From Cafeteria roenbergensis (taxonomy: Eukaryota; Sar; Bigyra; Bicosoecida; Cafeteriaceae), in NCBI GenBank assembly GCA_008330645.1, contig VLTN01000025.1:186001-250000 (forward strand): a stretch of DNA of 64,000 nt, written 5' to 3'. The notes beneath the pieces are model-generated. The model worked only from the letters and a program-made list of their open reading frames with translations. It was not told the origin of the DNA and did no database searches. The position numbers and the translations under genes are program-made. Below, piece after piece: positions 35,701-43,700 of the stretch; within the stretch, counting starts at the first letter, position 1; each line of letters opens with the position of its first letter.

Positions 35701-37255
35701 GGTGGCTTTCCTTGCCATGACGGGCGTTGAGCCGCTCTTTGTCACCTGCGCTGGCATCGACGTGTCGCTGTGGACTCGGTCGGGCAGCCACGTCGCCCGG
35801 TTCGGGCAGCCATCCCCGTGGCCTCGGTCGCTGGGCCAAGACAAGCACGCTCGCCGCATCGCGCGCGCATCCCTTGCTCTGGGCATCGCGTCCACGGAGG
35901 AGGTGGCGGGCGCGGCGCGCCGAGCGAGCTTCCTCCTCGCGCGGGCTCGGCGACGCGGGTCAGCCATCGCTGCTGGGATCGGCCCTGGTGGCCCCGTCAT
36001 CATGGGCGAGTCCCAGACCGCAGAGATCCTGGGTCGGCGGGAAGCCGAGGGCGGCGACGAGTTCACCGGCATCGGTGGTGACGCCGGCTCCGGCGAGAGC
36101 CCAAGCCGGCCCGGCGCTGCGGGCAAAAAGGGGTCCGGGTTGTCAGTGCTGCTGGGGAACGTGTCCGTTGACACCGGCACGAGGCGTCTGGCCTTTGGGG
36201 GCGGGCTCAACGCCGCGGCGGTGCTCGGGAAGTCGTCGCCCCGCGCCAAGTCGCCACGCGCCTGGCTGCAGACTGGGTCGGCACTCCGAGCCTCGCGCCG
36301 GCAGGCGAGCCGCATGCAGGCGATGGGCAGCTTCGACTCGCCCTCGGAGTCGATCCTTGCACCCGCTTCCCAGGCACAGAAGGAGCGGTCGCCCACTGCC
36401 CGCATCCGTGCCCGCGCGCTGGCAGAGCAGGAGGCCGCGAGCGCAGCCAGGGCAGAGGCCGATGCCTACGAGCGCAAGATGGAGCGCGCCTCGGGGGCCG
36501 CCAAGGGCCGGCGGCAGAGCGGGCGCCGTGGATCGACGTCCACCAAGCTGGACGACGACATCAGGCGCGCGCGAGACTCGCAAGAGGCCGAGGGCGCGCT
36601 GGAGGACGAGGCGCAGTGGCTGAGCGAGGCCAAGACGGCTGCTGGGCGGCGTCTGCTGCCCGGACCGGACTCCTCGCTTGCCGCTGAGCTGCACAAGCGG
36701 GCGGATCGACTGCGCGAGATGGCGACGTCTGCCGGGCCGGCCGGGGACGACACGGACGCCGCGCTGGAAGGCCGCTTCTCGCCCCAGCCCTCGCCGATGC
36801 GAAGGGCTCTGAGCCGCGGCAGCGGCCTCACGGAAGCCGGCGCCGCGGAAGGCAGCCTTCCCGCGAGGCCCCACCGCCCAGGTGCCCCCAAGACGCCGCG
36901 CGACACCTCTGCCGCCGGGCGGGCAGCGCGCACTCGCTCGCGTGCCGCAGCAAGGGCGCGCCGCGCTGTCGCGGACATCGTGGGACCACCTCTGGGCTCC
37001 GAGTCAGACAGGCTGGCGCAGGACGACGTCCACCTGCAAGCCACCGCGGCGGCAGGGCGCCCGCTTCCCCGCCACGCAAGGGTCCAGCACGAGTACGTGG
37101 GCGGCGGTGTGTGGAAGCATGTGCCGATGGACGCACCACGGAACCGCGAGGGATACGACGAGGCTGCAGAGATTGCGCGCCTCGGCCCAGTGGACCGTTT
37201 GGCGATGACCCTAGAGGCCGCGGAGGCCGAAGCCAGACGGGGTGTGCGGTTTTGA
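23792..37255 (+). CDS. Giant EF-hand and WD40-repeat protein (WDR49/WDR64/EFCAB8, CFAP337-like)
   Basis: One uninterrupted reading frame of about 4,487 residues from the ATG at 23792 (an in-frame ATG lies further upstream). Residues 1-1600 are mostly disordered with islands of order; they include an Asp/Glu run (25080-25185), a Gln-Gly repeat near 24655 and a Pro/Ser-rich stretch. An EF-hand sits near residue 1640 (DANADGELTFAE) in a helix context LEDAFRRMDA. WD40 blades follow at about 2470-3120 (FVTAGYDSRLLCWD-type blades such as RRLLTGGIDGSVRMWSI) and again at 3725-4020 (VVTGSADGQLCHWDA, RLVLAGTDGGALHVLDI, LFVTCAGIDVSLWTRSG). The order EF-hand then WD40, ending with a blade and GQPSPWPR, matches WDR49/WDR64/EFCAB8. 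In Tetrahymena the related CFAP337 is axonemal. Poly-Gly runs at 30528-30610 and 31577-31790 and a Gly-Ala repeat at 35315-35356 separate the blades. Family members have about 700-1,100 residues, so this is four times longer. Confidence 0.72.
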   Translation: MAADRKAAVEAAGVLAAAASKVDLATKLQQGVLTIEVTEADITPLARFVELEEHVQTAEAARLKRRVSASRRRSQAGMAADHRESAAQTVAREAAGRAGKLRLMSRLLARACDAVTVMSLGREPAARLPSRSVRARVEHVPAFARLHEAALLRSTGASHLEERRAQSAQSGSRFGSPTGKRSPKGGAASAAGADGSVPRRLSMINRDRGESASKIISVVGDSGDIARAHGAASGSGAGRGGATGHSGSGGGSRAAALATPAGMQLQLASTRVALPLAEPDGDGDEDCQGQGQGQGRGAPGRGRPARSRRASLSTALLEAAGSQGKLAPSVAPAGTSRRSRRPWASPEPQSLPSSPRMGGIRGADPNVGTTLRREEMLMFRTPVEAASLRPTWQQVFRLRVYALQPDSVIHLSLFALASQADIGGAESNVLSDEDEDDEEDEDGDGEDDDDDEDDDDDDDDDDDANGGDVGGAEDGDGARGGSRGSPLRGSVSPRSGGSPREERSRLKQARRRKRLAAKRQRRPYLLGTAVLRIGRAVFSAPKGGSAPAPPLPESPRASSPRTAVSPSGSASAPAGGGSVAGGQAASRSAIVPAAAAKPFAAHIPFSEASEAPPIGSAGSSADSSGKAALAGQQPAPLRITDSARSVAPPPPTRRSQSSRSPGGSLGSAASARSARGPPPSSPVRRTPRPPASPLPAAPGAAAAGGSARPPRTAGGPAGPRSPAAPLLRIPGAAPTPARPLVSSAQSDALKGWHIRPATRMTLADVAAFLPVHRNDEPANQVFGVPPGTTGSWTVSPRDAGMGDVAARGGVAERPPPSWAAVSRLAAQPALRGRLLGWSAAVYRWALLAGAGAVSPPKPPLEVTDPALFTLAELQASDLYAAVDTGPGDPSGAGLSDAQVKQDAKRWLFHGASVGRTSVQAAKLAAAAAVARASATELLARRLHTAALIGVEGTPLPSGAPEAWRLAHEGAPLRLQEDSIGRLAPDGAGGARAVELGEPLGEEVMAERRLAAARAGHLGAGGLNGSDSDSDSVGVVELVRAGSGRQQRPQSAVSRSSGAASPTGSVAESVASVRRRRRSGFNLDNDADLDASSEEWPLGLPSTVPEVQAGVALLDRRVIADEAARGGTMDRLLGALAKPAAAQRSKRVRRYNPRGAGTSGRLHSAAIAHNEPAVTVVLPPRTVARPVFAEVDLTLVPPAELMRATRPAVRKLLADSLVPGVASRAAFLRLAKYMDRHGRGGAASGALGGRTPSRQGGSSDASGAGSSGAFAMSGSGSAQSGTGRGRGEARPAPPAAGPAMLRVRWRLDVDANPAATRGAEALYSIGVRRGSALTLLPNGYLASLAHAVERPPSNDIVRHLPVLKPLFRHVAALAEQRVSSTGPGVFAAIKGVEPAQPQPAPASGAAGGRASSALSRRTASRAASPKLRAQAASRDSRAPRSRAGATSPMRSSARAASSQRTSGSPGRAGQTRRRSSNRRPLPRPARSGRATSGESLGSSPSASDRALVVPAKAPLASPGVEPEPTLGQRVARRVMGRLRLLRMMGLVPGDVANGGPAMGQGMLAGAGPGALAGQMRRPGTTDSGYAGGALASRAPVDARRRRRGQPPILLTHGSAGLPSFVFVGLLGMLTTLPDEALEDAFRRMDANADGELTFAELIAFLLREADVALTFKASQDSYLLEPPLADDPTSTAVIARPGGLLAFVPLPTMQGYAMAFADGALRVTDDELRPGLALDTAHIPSPSQACLPFDSVPDTIPGQRLRKARGGGDPGSPRHRRNASGRSPSGPGGGAASASGTFGPSRALVITFADAEAAKRREEAAAADRTARLRRTREDQQRRLEEAKARSLKRGSVMPRVLPPGEAAGAPAADASATAAAEAAGAANEARAGSLGGAAPPAGGGAAPSSGSGAMDIDEMTNAEIRQKARALQLELTGHGAVMGTSGAGKAQGGPEPAASFVASGAESARVILALVFDAEASRVVAVRADRVLLVFDLTPYKADSQTPLRELAARASADMAAADLRGVKEARLQALAKAAGASNSGPEGRGLSGLVDADGHVTGRAAIALATAAGLGSDAARRAADGPAAAGPGSDLWLGSQERWEAARSRGVADVDGSDPLAFALRIQEARKAAVLAAMDESSAPARALGQTAGSTQAGPRRDRGIAPPSDATGMHGEGASGAGGETASSRAVSGAVAAALAARGQAGDTIVDASELGRATGVGIGRIANASVRGGASRAAGTAASGRGGGTGGGGGAGGAGGGSGGGGGGGGGGGIGAGVEASLDSRGLLVGTARGGGVGAVMARAKRTGGPFDGDRAAEEEGLGIGRGDGSGRAPIRAAKGHVRGDGVRAGYSGHGTELALGRSKGTEVRMGADGQILRLEGAPGEVVGTTDEADARDVRRYITGSLRTAAGDAGRVSSVVVPCRAAFGVGPGIPTKVIVTAASGSGGLGRAGAFGAGRRGVGGPGSAAVRRSDRVYAVGDSMGWVTFYDSDSGTLVGACETVLAGVTGMLRAPGLGLVVAGHGAGLQVVDPRTATVVKSFMMAHPLGVTAVALCGGEQLLVTAGYDSRLLCWDAHGTTTQPVAELSSGSPPVLHAGESGGRGGGGRGGGRRGGAWGAGGADRRGGGGGGSRSGGGGGGGGGGAGGGRGGGGGGGGGGGGGAGDGGDGAGLGDDGGVGTLSEGLADTSGADRVVELAVAEAHAMILAVTAGGSIEVYDPKTLQLTQRLQDRLAHTTRGVVVDAQRLVVATFGSHVRLWRVREVDGNTLTAAQAALRAVAAGPGSALAAAQLEDKKRDEAVPERRAAVMDPTVAEVGISGTSPRPAPRSPKQIQSAGAVAGGPRGLLAAPPAPLPDETESPRAAGGGPRALGTDAVLGNLLQVAENSVPGERGDALGAAVSAVGPGGVSSASAAAANARRASAARVATAMEDARRRLHLRRGSVEERAVRNLVTEATERAAQLRVSDADAVLCALFSQTFGVVVTVRFGGRVATWDVRTGEVRATFRVSHRLIAATGAMGGDDGEAPSAGTGRSLRLGATFRPPDIELTAATLDAHGRRLLTGGIDGSVRMWSIANGDLVRSLPPLASEVTAVTFHSAVGLTRPVVAGAWAGEVAFWRDAGEAALVRPAAAGGVGGGAASGLALDAGAEAAAEAMAELAGYGGSDEPNSMEPGGASAAMRRKRLDGEKEANVLLGLSGVEEDDEDGAHGAGAAEDEDSQDEAKRQRARHAVRAKAARRAVDDAIGQRAALSGAVMHGSEQPAGRTVPRWRPATGKGGGAMNLLDRRVDAIRGRITLVRTQWGGAGMSPEEAARLHRKPQAGKAPQGRVRQRRPSVEGDQLSQDVPLSIFHSMSSATASSASAGRGGQADDLLPRRGAGISGRGNVSAGDASLASQANAAHVESVPAPATVTQEALDARPTKIGTISELVLTAHWARALKRVLSHRVDAARLEREQHSRLVELSMAKSGRDAVGSLPAKEHRASSGAGPRTARGRLESSAGPHRPGSARSVPGRPESPADGAARQTHRPIATPLSGSLAVTRPAQPDTEARRPESTRTALLRSTTRPRPAIPGLQLGSAAATAAAPRGGSARGLGSAAGIPREGGGAGTRARVDCSMPESMMTDDSAAQVASEDRVMDAAARLAAMMDDLVFGGAGSASRAARRAASGSADSRRGDVLCVASGGGRPVVPGDGDSSDDEAAPGEGKGRARRGMGQSSRSAPGSGTSTHGPAWVVTGSADGQLCHWDAVTERPASTWQVHDASGVGTLKPAAVWMVCGLEKQRLVLAGTDGGALHVLDITAGHLVQRSSPADEEGDAGSPSGRPPRLCFKSEGEGAMRPFGSQQPAAGAGAGAGAGAGAGKGGASTGGATSKGWSKAKAALGEIGGEKRTRAGAALGELLRTGFRPLPKADAWGPAAAHGVTAAAADSLEHVLLAGYSHGWARIFDVSALTARPHKLESPLCEIVVSPGGFAVRSVAFLAMTGVEPLFVTCAGIDVSLWTRSGSHVARFGQPSPWPRSLGQDKHARRIARASLALGIASTEEVAGAARRASFLLARARRRGSAIAAGIGPGGPVIMGESQTAEILGRREAEGGDEFTGIGGDAGSGESPSRPGAAGKKGSGLSVLLGNVSVDTGTRRLAFGGGLNAAAVLGKSSPRAKSPRAWLQTGSALRASRRQASRMQAMGSFDSPSESILAPASQAQKERSPTARIRARALAEQEAASAARAEADAYERKMERASGAAKGRRQSGRRGSTSTKLDDDIRRARDSQEAEGALEDEAQWLSEAKTAAGRRLLPGPDSSLAAELHKRADRLREMATSAGPAGDDTDAALEGRFSPQPSPMRRALSRGSGLTEAGAAEGSLPARPHRPGAPKTPRDTSAAGRAARTRSRAAARARRAVADIVGPPLGSESDRLAQDDVHLQATAAAGRPLPRHARVQHEYVGGGVWKHVPMDAPRNREGYDEAAEIARLGPVDRLAMTLEAAEAEARRGVRF

Positions 37256-37797
37256 GTGAGGGGTGGAAAAGAGAGGCGAATGCCTGCTATCCTTCGTCGA
37301 GAAAGCGCAGCGACAAGACCACGCATCACGCAGCAAAAGCAGCTGTTGGCCAGGGAGGCGGAAGCGAGGGGAGGAGACTCACCTCCACCCATCGACACGA
37401 GCGCCACTGCCGCACGAGCAGGATCGATGGCGGCCGGCTCGAGGAGAGCGCCGTGCCGGCTCGCGCCGCGGAGGCACAACGCGCCAAGGCCAGCCCCGTT
37501 TGCCCAGAGGCTTGGGCTCCGCAGTGCTCCCGACTTGAAGTGAAGTGCAAACGGTTGGGTCAGACGTGCCGGCTGCATTCTTGCGCACAGATGTTTGTGA
37601 TTGGCAGGCCAGATCACGCATCCCCATTCGCCGGGCCACGCACTCGAGCGGAAGTCACAGCTGCTCTTGGGGCGGCGCGTGGAAGCCCGCGTCGATCACA
37701 ACGCGGGCCACGACAGCCGCGTGCAATGGCTGATGCATTGGGGGCGGGGCTGTGCCAGCGCGGACACGTCTTGCGCCGCCCAAAGACGGCGGCTTGC
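37256..37797. other. Convergent intergenic stretch
   Basis: 542 bp between the stops of the giant WD40 gene and the nephrocystin-4 gene. It must hold both 3' ends. Its base composition is less GC-rich than its flanks. No gene seen that I would defend. Confidence 0.55.
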
Positions 37798-40700
37798 TCA
37801 CACATACGATATGCGCAGCAGCAAGACCTCCTCCAATCCACCGGGCGCAGACTCGACGAAAATCAGGGCATTCGCTGCGCCCCGGTCACCCCTCGAGCGC
37901 AGCGCCAACCGGACGAAGCCTCGAGCCGCCGAGCCCTTTGCCTTGGAGGGCAGCGTGATGGACTTGTCCCGCAGGCGAACGAGGTCCGGCCGGTCCGTGG
38001 AGAAGGAGAACGTGCGCTCCTCCGGCCAGGGATTGGTGTACACCAGGCGCTTGAGAGCGTCGCCGGCCAGCGGGGCGGTCGACACGGTGAGGTCGTACTC
38101 CTTGCTGATGACCGGCTCGGCGGTGGTCGCCCCGACCTCCCACGCGCAGACCAGCGCACCCGTGTCCACGTCGGCGGCATGCACCAGCGCCCGCCTGGAG
38201 CCCGTAACGAGCGGTTGGAACGCGAGGCGGAGACGGTTGTACGCCCCGCCAGTGAGGCCGACGGGCGGCGCCATGGGGCACCACAGCTCGCGAGGCAGCG
38301 TTGAGGCCAGCCGCACCCGCCTCGCCCTGCCGTCGCTTCGGACGACGAGCTCCAGCTCCGACCTGGCCCCGAGCGCGCCCGACACGTCGCAGCGCAGCAC
38401 CGAGTGCACCACGACGCGCCAGCACTCGAAGAGGCTGGCGCAGAAGGGGTCGTTGTACAGGAGAAGCAGGAAGTCCCTGGCCTCCGGGAACGCCCCAGCC
38501 CGCACCCGCACGAGCAGCTCCCGGCCAGCCACGCACGCCCGGGACTCGCACACAACGCGAGGGTCCGCGCAGTGCACGTACTGGCCGGGGGCTGCCAGCG
38601 CTGTAGACTCGAAGCGAGCGCCCGCCCCCGCCCTCTCGGCGAGCCGCCGCGCCCCGCGGCCGGCCGTCGCCCCGCCAGGCAGCAGGCCAGGGATGCCGGG
38701 CGCCCAGGCCCGCCCGCCACCAGCGTCGTCCTCTTCCGTCCCCGCGCCATCGCTCGCAGTCGGGAGACGAAGGCGGGCGGTGAGGGTCGAGTCCTCCCCG
38801 TGGAAGAACCGGAGCGTGCGGTGCACAGCGAAGGGGCGCGGAGCGACGGCGCAGCGCATCACCGCGACGGGGCTTCCGTGGCTCGAGCTGAGCACCCGGA
38901 CCGACACCGTGCGGGCAGTCACGGCGGCCCGGCCAAGGTCGCCCGCGGCGTCCAGCGCATCGCCGCTGCCCGCCGCCGCCTCGAGCGCCAGGGCGGTGAA
39001 CGGGGCGCTCCGGAGCGCAGAGGCCCCCCGCCTCCCGGCGTCAGGCGCGGTCCCGGAGCGGAGGGCGGCGGCGCGCGCAGCCGCTGCCGCCTCGCCCTCA
39101 CCGGCCGGCACGGCCATTGCCCCCGGGGCTCCGCGAACCACCCCCGGCGCAAAGCTGAGGAAGACGAAGCCGAGCGTGACCGCCTCCAGCGGCGCAAGCA
39201 TGGTGTGGCCGCCCGACGTCACCGCGCCGGACTGCACCGTGCCCGTTGCAGCGCCGCACTGGATCAGCGACGCCCCCGGGTCCGGCGCTGAGAGCGGCAG
39301 CACTGACCTCAGGAAGCGCCACTCGTCCGCGTCGCTCACGAGCCGGAGCTCGCGCGCCCCGGTCGGGTCGTCCACCACCACGCGCAGCCGCTCCTCGTGC
39401 GGGAATGGGTTTCTGACTGTCAGCTGGAGGATGCACGCCCTGCCGCAGGAGGGGAACAGGCTCACCTGGTGCGTGACCTGCCTGGCCAGCACCCCAGCCA
39501 CCAGCTCTCGCTTGCGGCCCTCTCGGTAGAGCCGGAGCAGCGTGAGCTCAGGGTCGGTGTCGCCCGCCGCGCCCAAGGCAGAGGAGCCGCTCCGCTGCTG
39601 CGAGCCGCTGGCCAGCGCGCGAATGGCGGCCGCCCGAGTCTTTGCGAGCTCGGCCTCTGAGTCTGCGCTGCCCGGGCCGGCCGCCCCGGCAAGCACGCCC
39701 CCCTCGCCGGTGCGGAGGCTGCGCTCCACGGCCATGGCCCTCCGAAGCTGCCGCTCCGCCAGCGCGGGGTCGAACGGGTCGTCTCCCGCGCGCAGCACGA
39801 CGCGAAGGCCCAGGCGGCGCTCCAGCACTCGCTTGAACGCCGCCCAGCGCACGCGGCCAGACCCCTCTTCGTCGTGCTCCAGCAGGGCCGCCCTGAGGCA
39901 CCCGCGCTCGCCCTGGCCCCCCGCCGACGTGGCAAGCAGCATCCTCACAAGGGTGCGCACCTTTCCAGCGGCGACCACAACCTCGGCCGGCAGCCGGCCC
40001 CCGAACGACGGGCCGAACGCGTCCGTCCGCTCGCCGGCCAGCTTGGCCGCGACTGCAGCGTCAGCCGCGTCGCCCGCCGCCAGGATCGCCCTCACCACCT
40101 CTGCGTGCTTGACAACTGCGAGCGAGCCGGCCCCGCCGGGCCCCGCGCCCCCCCCGTGCCGGGCAAGGAGCGCCGCGAACTCGGCGTCAGTCAGGTGCAC
40201 CCCCGCGCGCACGGCCAGCGTGTGGCGCAGGCGGCCGGCGGTCATCTCGTCCTCCGTGCACTCCACAGACGCCTCCGCGGCGGTGAAGGCCGTGGCGGCC
40301 TGGAGAGGCTCAAGGGCTGGGTTGAGAGCGCCGGCGCGCTCCAAAGCTGCGGCAGTGGCCTCGTGGGTTGCGTCTGCGGCCAGCGCGCGGTCGTCCAGGT
40401 GCCGCCGCCGGACACGGCGCTTCTGGGCCGCGTATCCTGCGGCCTCGTCCAGCACAGCGAGCACCGCGGTGTCGCTCACGCCAGAGCCGTCCCTTCCGCG
40501 CCCGGCAGGGGCGGCACACGCCCTGAGCGCCGCGGCCAGGAGCCCGTCCACCGCGCCGGCGGGCCGCGAAGGAATGCTCCACCGACCCCCGCTCCTCGCG
40601 TCGGACGACGCGGCGGCCCCTGCCGGCCCCCAAAACTCAACGGTGGCACCGGGCATGCCGCGGGTCCAGGGCAAGGGGTCGCCGCCTGACCTCACTGAGG

Positions 40701-43700
40701 CCTCCGCGGCCAGCCCCGTCGCCGAGGAGCCTCCTCCGTACACGAGCTCCACAAAGGCGTCCACGGCCAGGCCCTCCTCGTCCGCCCCGTCGGCCAGCGC
40801 CTCGCGGATGGCCTTGGTCTCACGGAGGCTCAGGCTGGCCGGATCGGAGATGGAGCCTGGCGCAGCGATGGCGCTGCGCGCCACCGGGACGGGGTCGCCG
40901 CCCGCTTGCGGAGCATCGACCTCCGCCACGGCGCGAGGCAGCGATGGCGGCGCCGACGCCTCCCTGCCCGCTCCGGCCGCGCGCAGCAGGTCGTCGAGGT
41001 CGCGGCCCCCTCCAGCGCGCAGCCGCCGCGCCTCCACCAGCACGCGCGCCTTGCGCAGCTCCCTGCGGCCGCTGCGGGTGGACGGGTCGGCGTGGGGGGG
41101 CTGGGGGGGCGCTGCGCCCGACGTGAAGCCGTCAACGGCGCCCGGGGGTCGCGCGGCGCCGCGGGTGACCGTGCCGGCCGGAAGCCCCGCCGCTGCGGCG
41201 GCTGCCGCTCTTGCGGCGTTGGCAGCACCGACGGTGCCTGGCGCGGCCCCGGCCGTGCGGTCGGCCGTGGCGAGGGCGTCGAACGTGCCGGCGCCGCTGC
41301 GGCCCTCGGAGGAGAGGAGGATATGGAGCGTGCACACGCGGGAACCGGCCGACCCGGCCGCTGGGGCGACCGTGGCCGCCCCGCCGGTGGTGAGGGATGG
41401 CCCCGGCACGCCGCCGGAGGGGCCTCCTCCATCGGCCGTGACGGCCCCCGCTGGCGCAGCAGGGTCCACGGCCAAGACGTCGACGGCCCGGCCGGAGGTC
41501 ACGCGGCGCCGCTGACGCCGCATCAGGGAGCGGAGCGGCAGGTGGCCGGTGCCCAGCGGCAGGTGCGTGTCCCCGTCCCACAGCTCCAGCTGCAGGCTGG
41601 CAGTGGCGAGGTACTCTGCAAAGGCAACAGCGTCCCCCGGGTGAGACGCCGACGGGTCGATCAGGAACTCAAACGACGGGGCGAGCCGGGTGTGCCCGCC
41701 GCGCGAGCCGTCGGCGCCGGACACGAGCAGCATGGTGGGCCGGCCGGGCGCGGTTGCGGCGCCGGAGCCACTCTCGTCGCCCCCCCCCAGGCCGCCTCCA
41801 CCTCCGTCCCGGCCCCCAACGGACACCTTGGTGTCCGTGTGCGCCGAAACGGGGTCCCCTGCGCGCGGCGGCCGCCTCCACTGGGTGTCGCCGAGCCGCA
41901 CGCTGGCGGCCGCTGCCGCTCGCTGAGAGGCAGCGTGCGAACCGGAGCCGCTGTCGTCCGCGGCCGGCACCAGGGCGAGCGGCGGCGTGCGCGTGGGGGA
42001 GCAAGTGTACAGCTGGAACGTGGCGTAGACCCGCGATGGGGCCCGAACGATGGGGCCGCTGCCGTCCGTTGCAGCGGCGGTCTCGCCGGCCATGGGCGCG
42101 TCGAACACGCCTCCCTCCGTCGGAACCAGTGCTGCGAGCCTCACTGTGATGAGCGATGCCCGGAGGGTGTCGCTCAGCTCGGGCTCCAGGTGTGCTGGCT
42201 GCACGTACAGGTCGCTCACCCCGTGCAGCGCCTCCTCAGCGGGCTTGTCCGCGGTGTCGCTGTAGCCGTGAGCGGACAAGAGAGCCCGCTCGGCGGGAGT
42301 CAGCGGGGAGCAAAAGCCGCGGAACCGGCTGCCACCGGGTCTCGGGAAGCCGGGTCCTGCCGCGCCGCCCACAAGGCGGGGGTCCACTCTGCCGGTCCCG
42401 ACGGCAGCGAGGTTGCGGATGGGGGGGGTGATCGGCCTCGTGAGAGCCTCCGCCACCGACCCGAAGGTGGCGTCCCACTGTGGGGAGGGGGGTGCAGGTG
42501 GCGGGGCAGCGGGTTCGTCGCGAGGGGTGGTCAGGTGCGAGGCCGACCCGGCGCGCGATGGCACAGCCGACGGGGCCGGTGCAGGCGCGGGTGCCGGCGC
42601 CGGCGCGGGCGCCGGTGCGGGTGCAGGCGCCGGAGCCGGTGCCGGTGCCGGAGCCGGTGCCGGCGCTGGCTTGGGCAGGCTGCGCAGCCGCGCGAGCTCC
42701 TCCTCGGCCTGCGCCCTGGCTTTGGCCTCAGCATCCCGCTCCTTGATCGCAGCGTCGTGCCTCTGCCTCCACCGCTCGTCCGCTTCCGCTCGCTCGCGCC
42801 TCAGGAGCTCCTCCGCCTCCTCGCGCTGCTTGCGCTGTTGGTCGAGCAGCTGTCTCAGCGCAGCCTGAGCGTCCTCGCTGGCGTCCTTGCCCTCCTCGAC
42901 CTCGGCGCCGTCCGTCTGCTTGGCGGCCTCGAGAGCCTTCACCGCTGCATCGAGCTCTGCCTGCTGCTTCGCCATAAGCTCTGCCGCAGATTCTGCCTCC
43001 TTCCTCCGCGCATCGCGCTCCTGCTGGGCCGCGTCATCGCCTCGACGGTCACGCACATACACCACCTTGGTGTCCCCGCCCTGGGCCTTGGGCCGCAGGG
43101 CAACGAGCTCCAGCCCCACGAAGGGGTTGGACGCCGGGTTGTATGTCGCCCTGGGCCGGTCAATTGGGTCCTCGCACTCGACTGCAAACTCGGCCCAGTC
43201 GCGGTTCCACACGCCCCCCGGCGCCTTGCTCAGGGAAAAGGCTCCCCGTAGCGGCACCTCCAGCGGACGCTTGGTCACCGACTCGCCCGCAGGATAGCGG
43301 CGGTTTCGCAGGCGCAGCGCGCTGCCGTCGAACGGTGGGTACTCCTGCACGGCCACGGCCAGCGTGCGAACGCGTTCCTCCTGAGCGCTCCCGCCGCCGA
43401 GGCTGCCGCCGAGGCCGGCAAGCGCCGGGCGGCCCGCGCTGGGAGGGGGCGGGTGAGAGACGTCGACCTCGAGCCTGAACCGGATGACCACCATTGGGTC
43501 GAGCCTCAGCTCGCTGAGCTTGATATCCCTGTTGTCGTTGCTGGCATCAGTCTCTGGCGGCGCGGTCCGGCCGCTGTCGCCAGCGCCTCGCCCTGCGCCC
43601 GCGGCCGCGGCGGCCGCTCCGGTGCCAGCCGCGCCGCCTCTCCGCCTCCCAGCCTGCTCGCCGGCTGCCGCTGCCGACGCCGACACCGATGCCGAGCGAG

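Noticed and set aside
37371-37392. ATG followed by GTGAGT on the minus strand, like a tiny first exon
   Set aside because: The exon would be 10 nt and no partner exon follows; it lies in the shared 3' region of two convergent genes, so chance is likelier.
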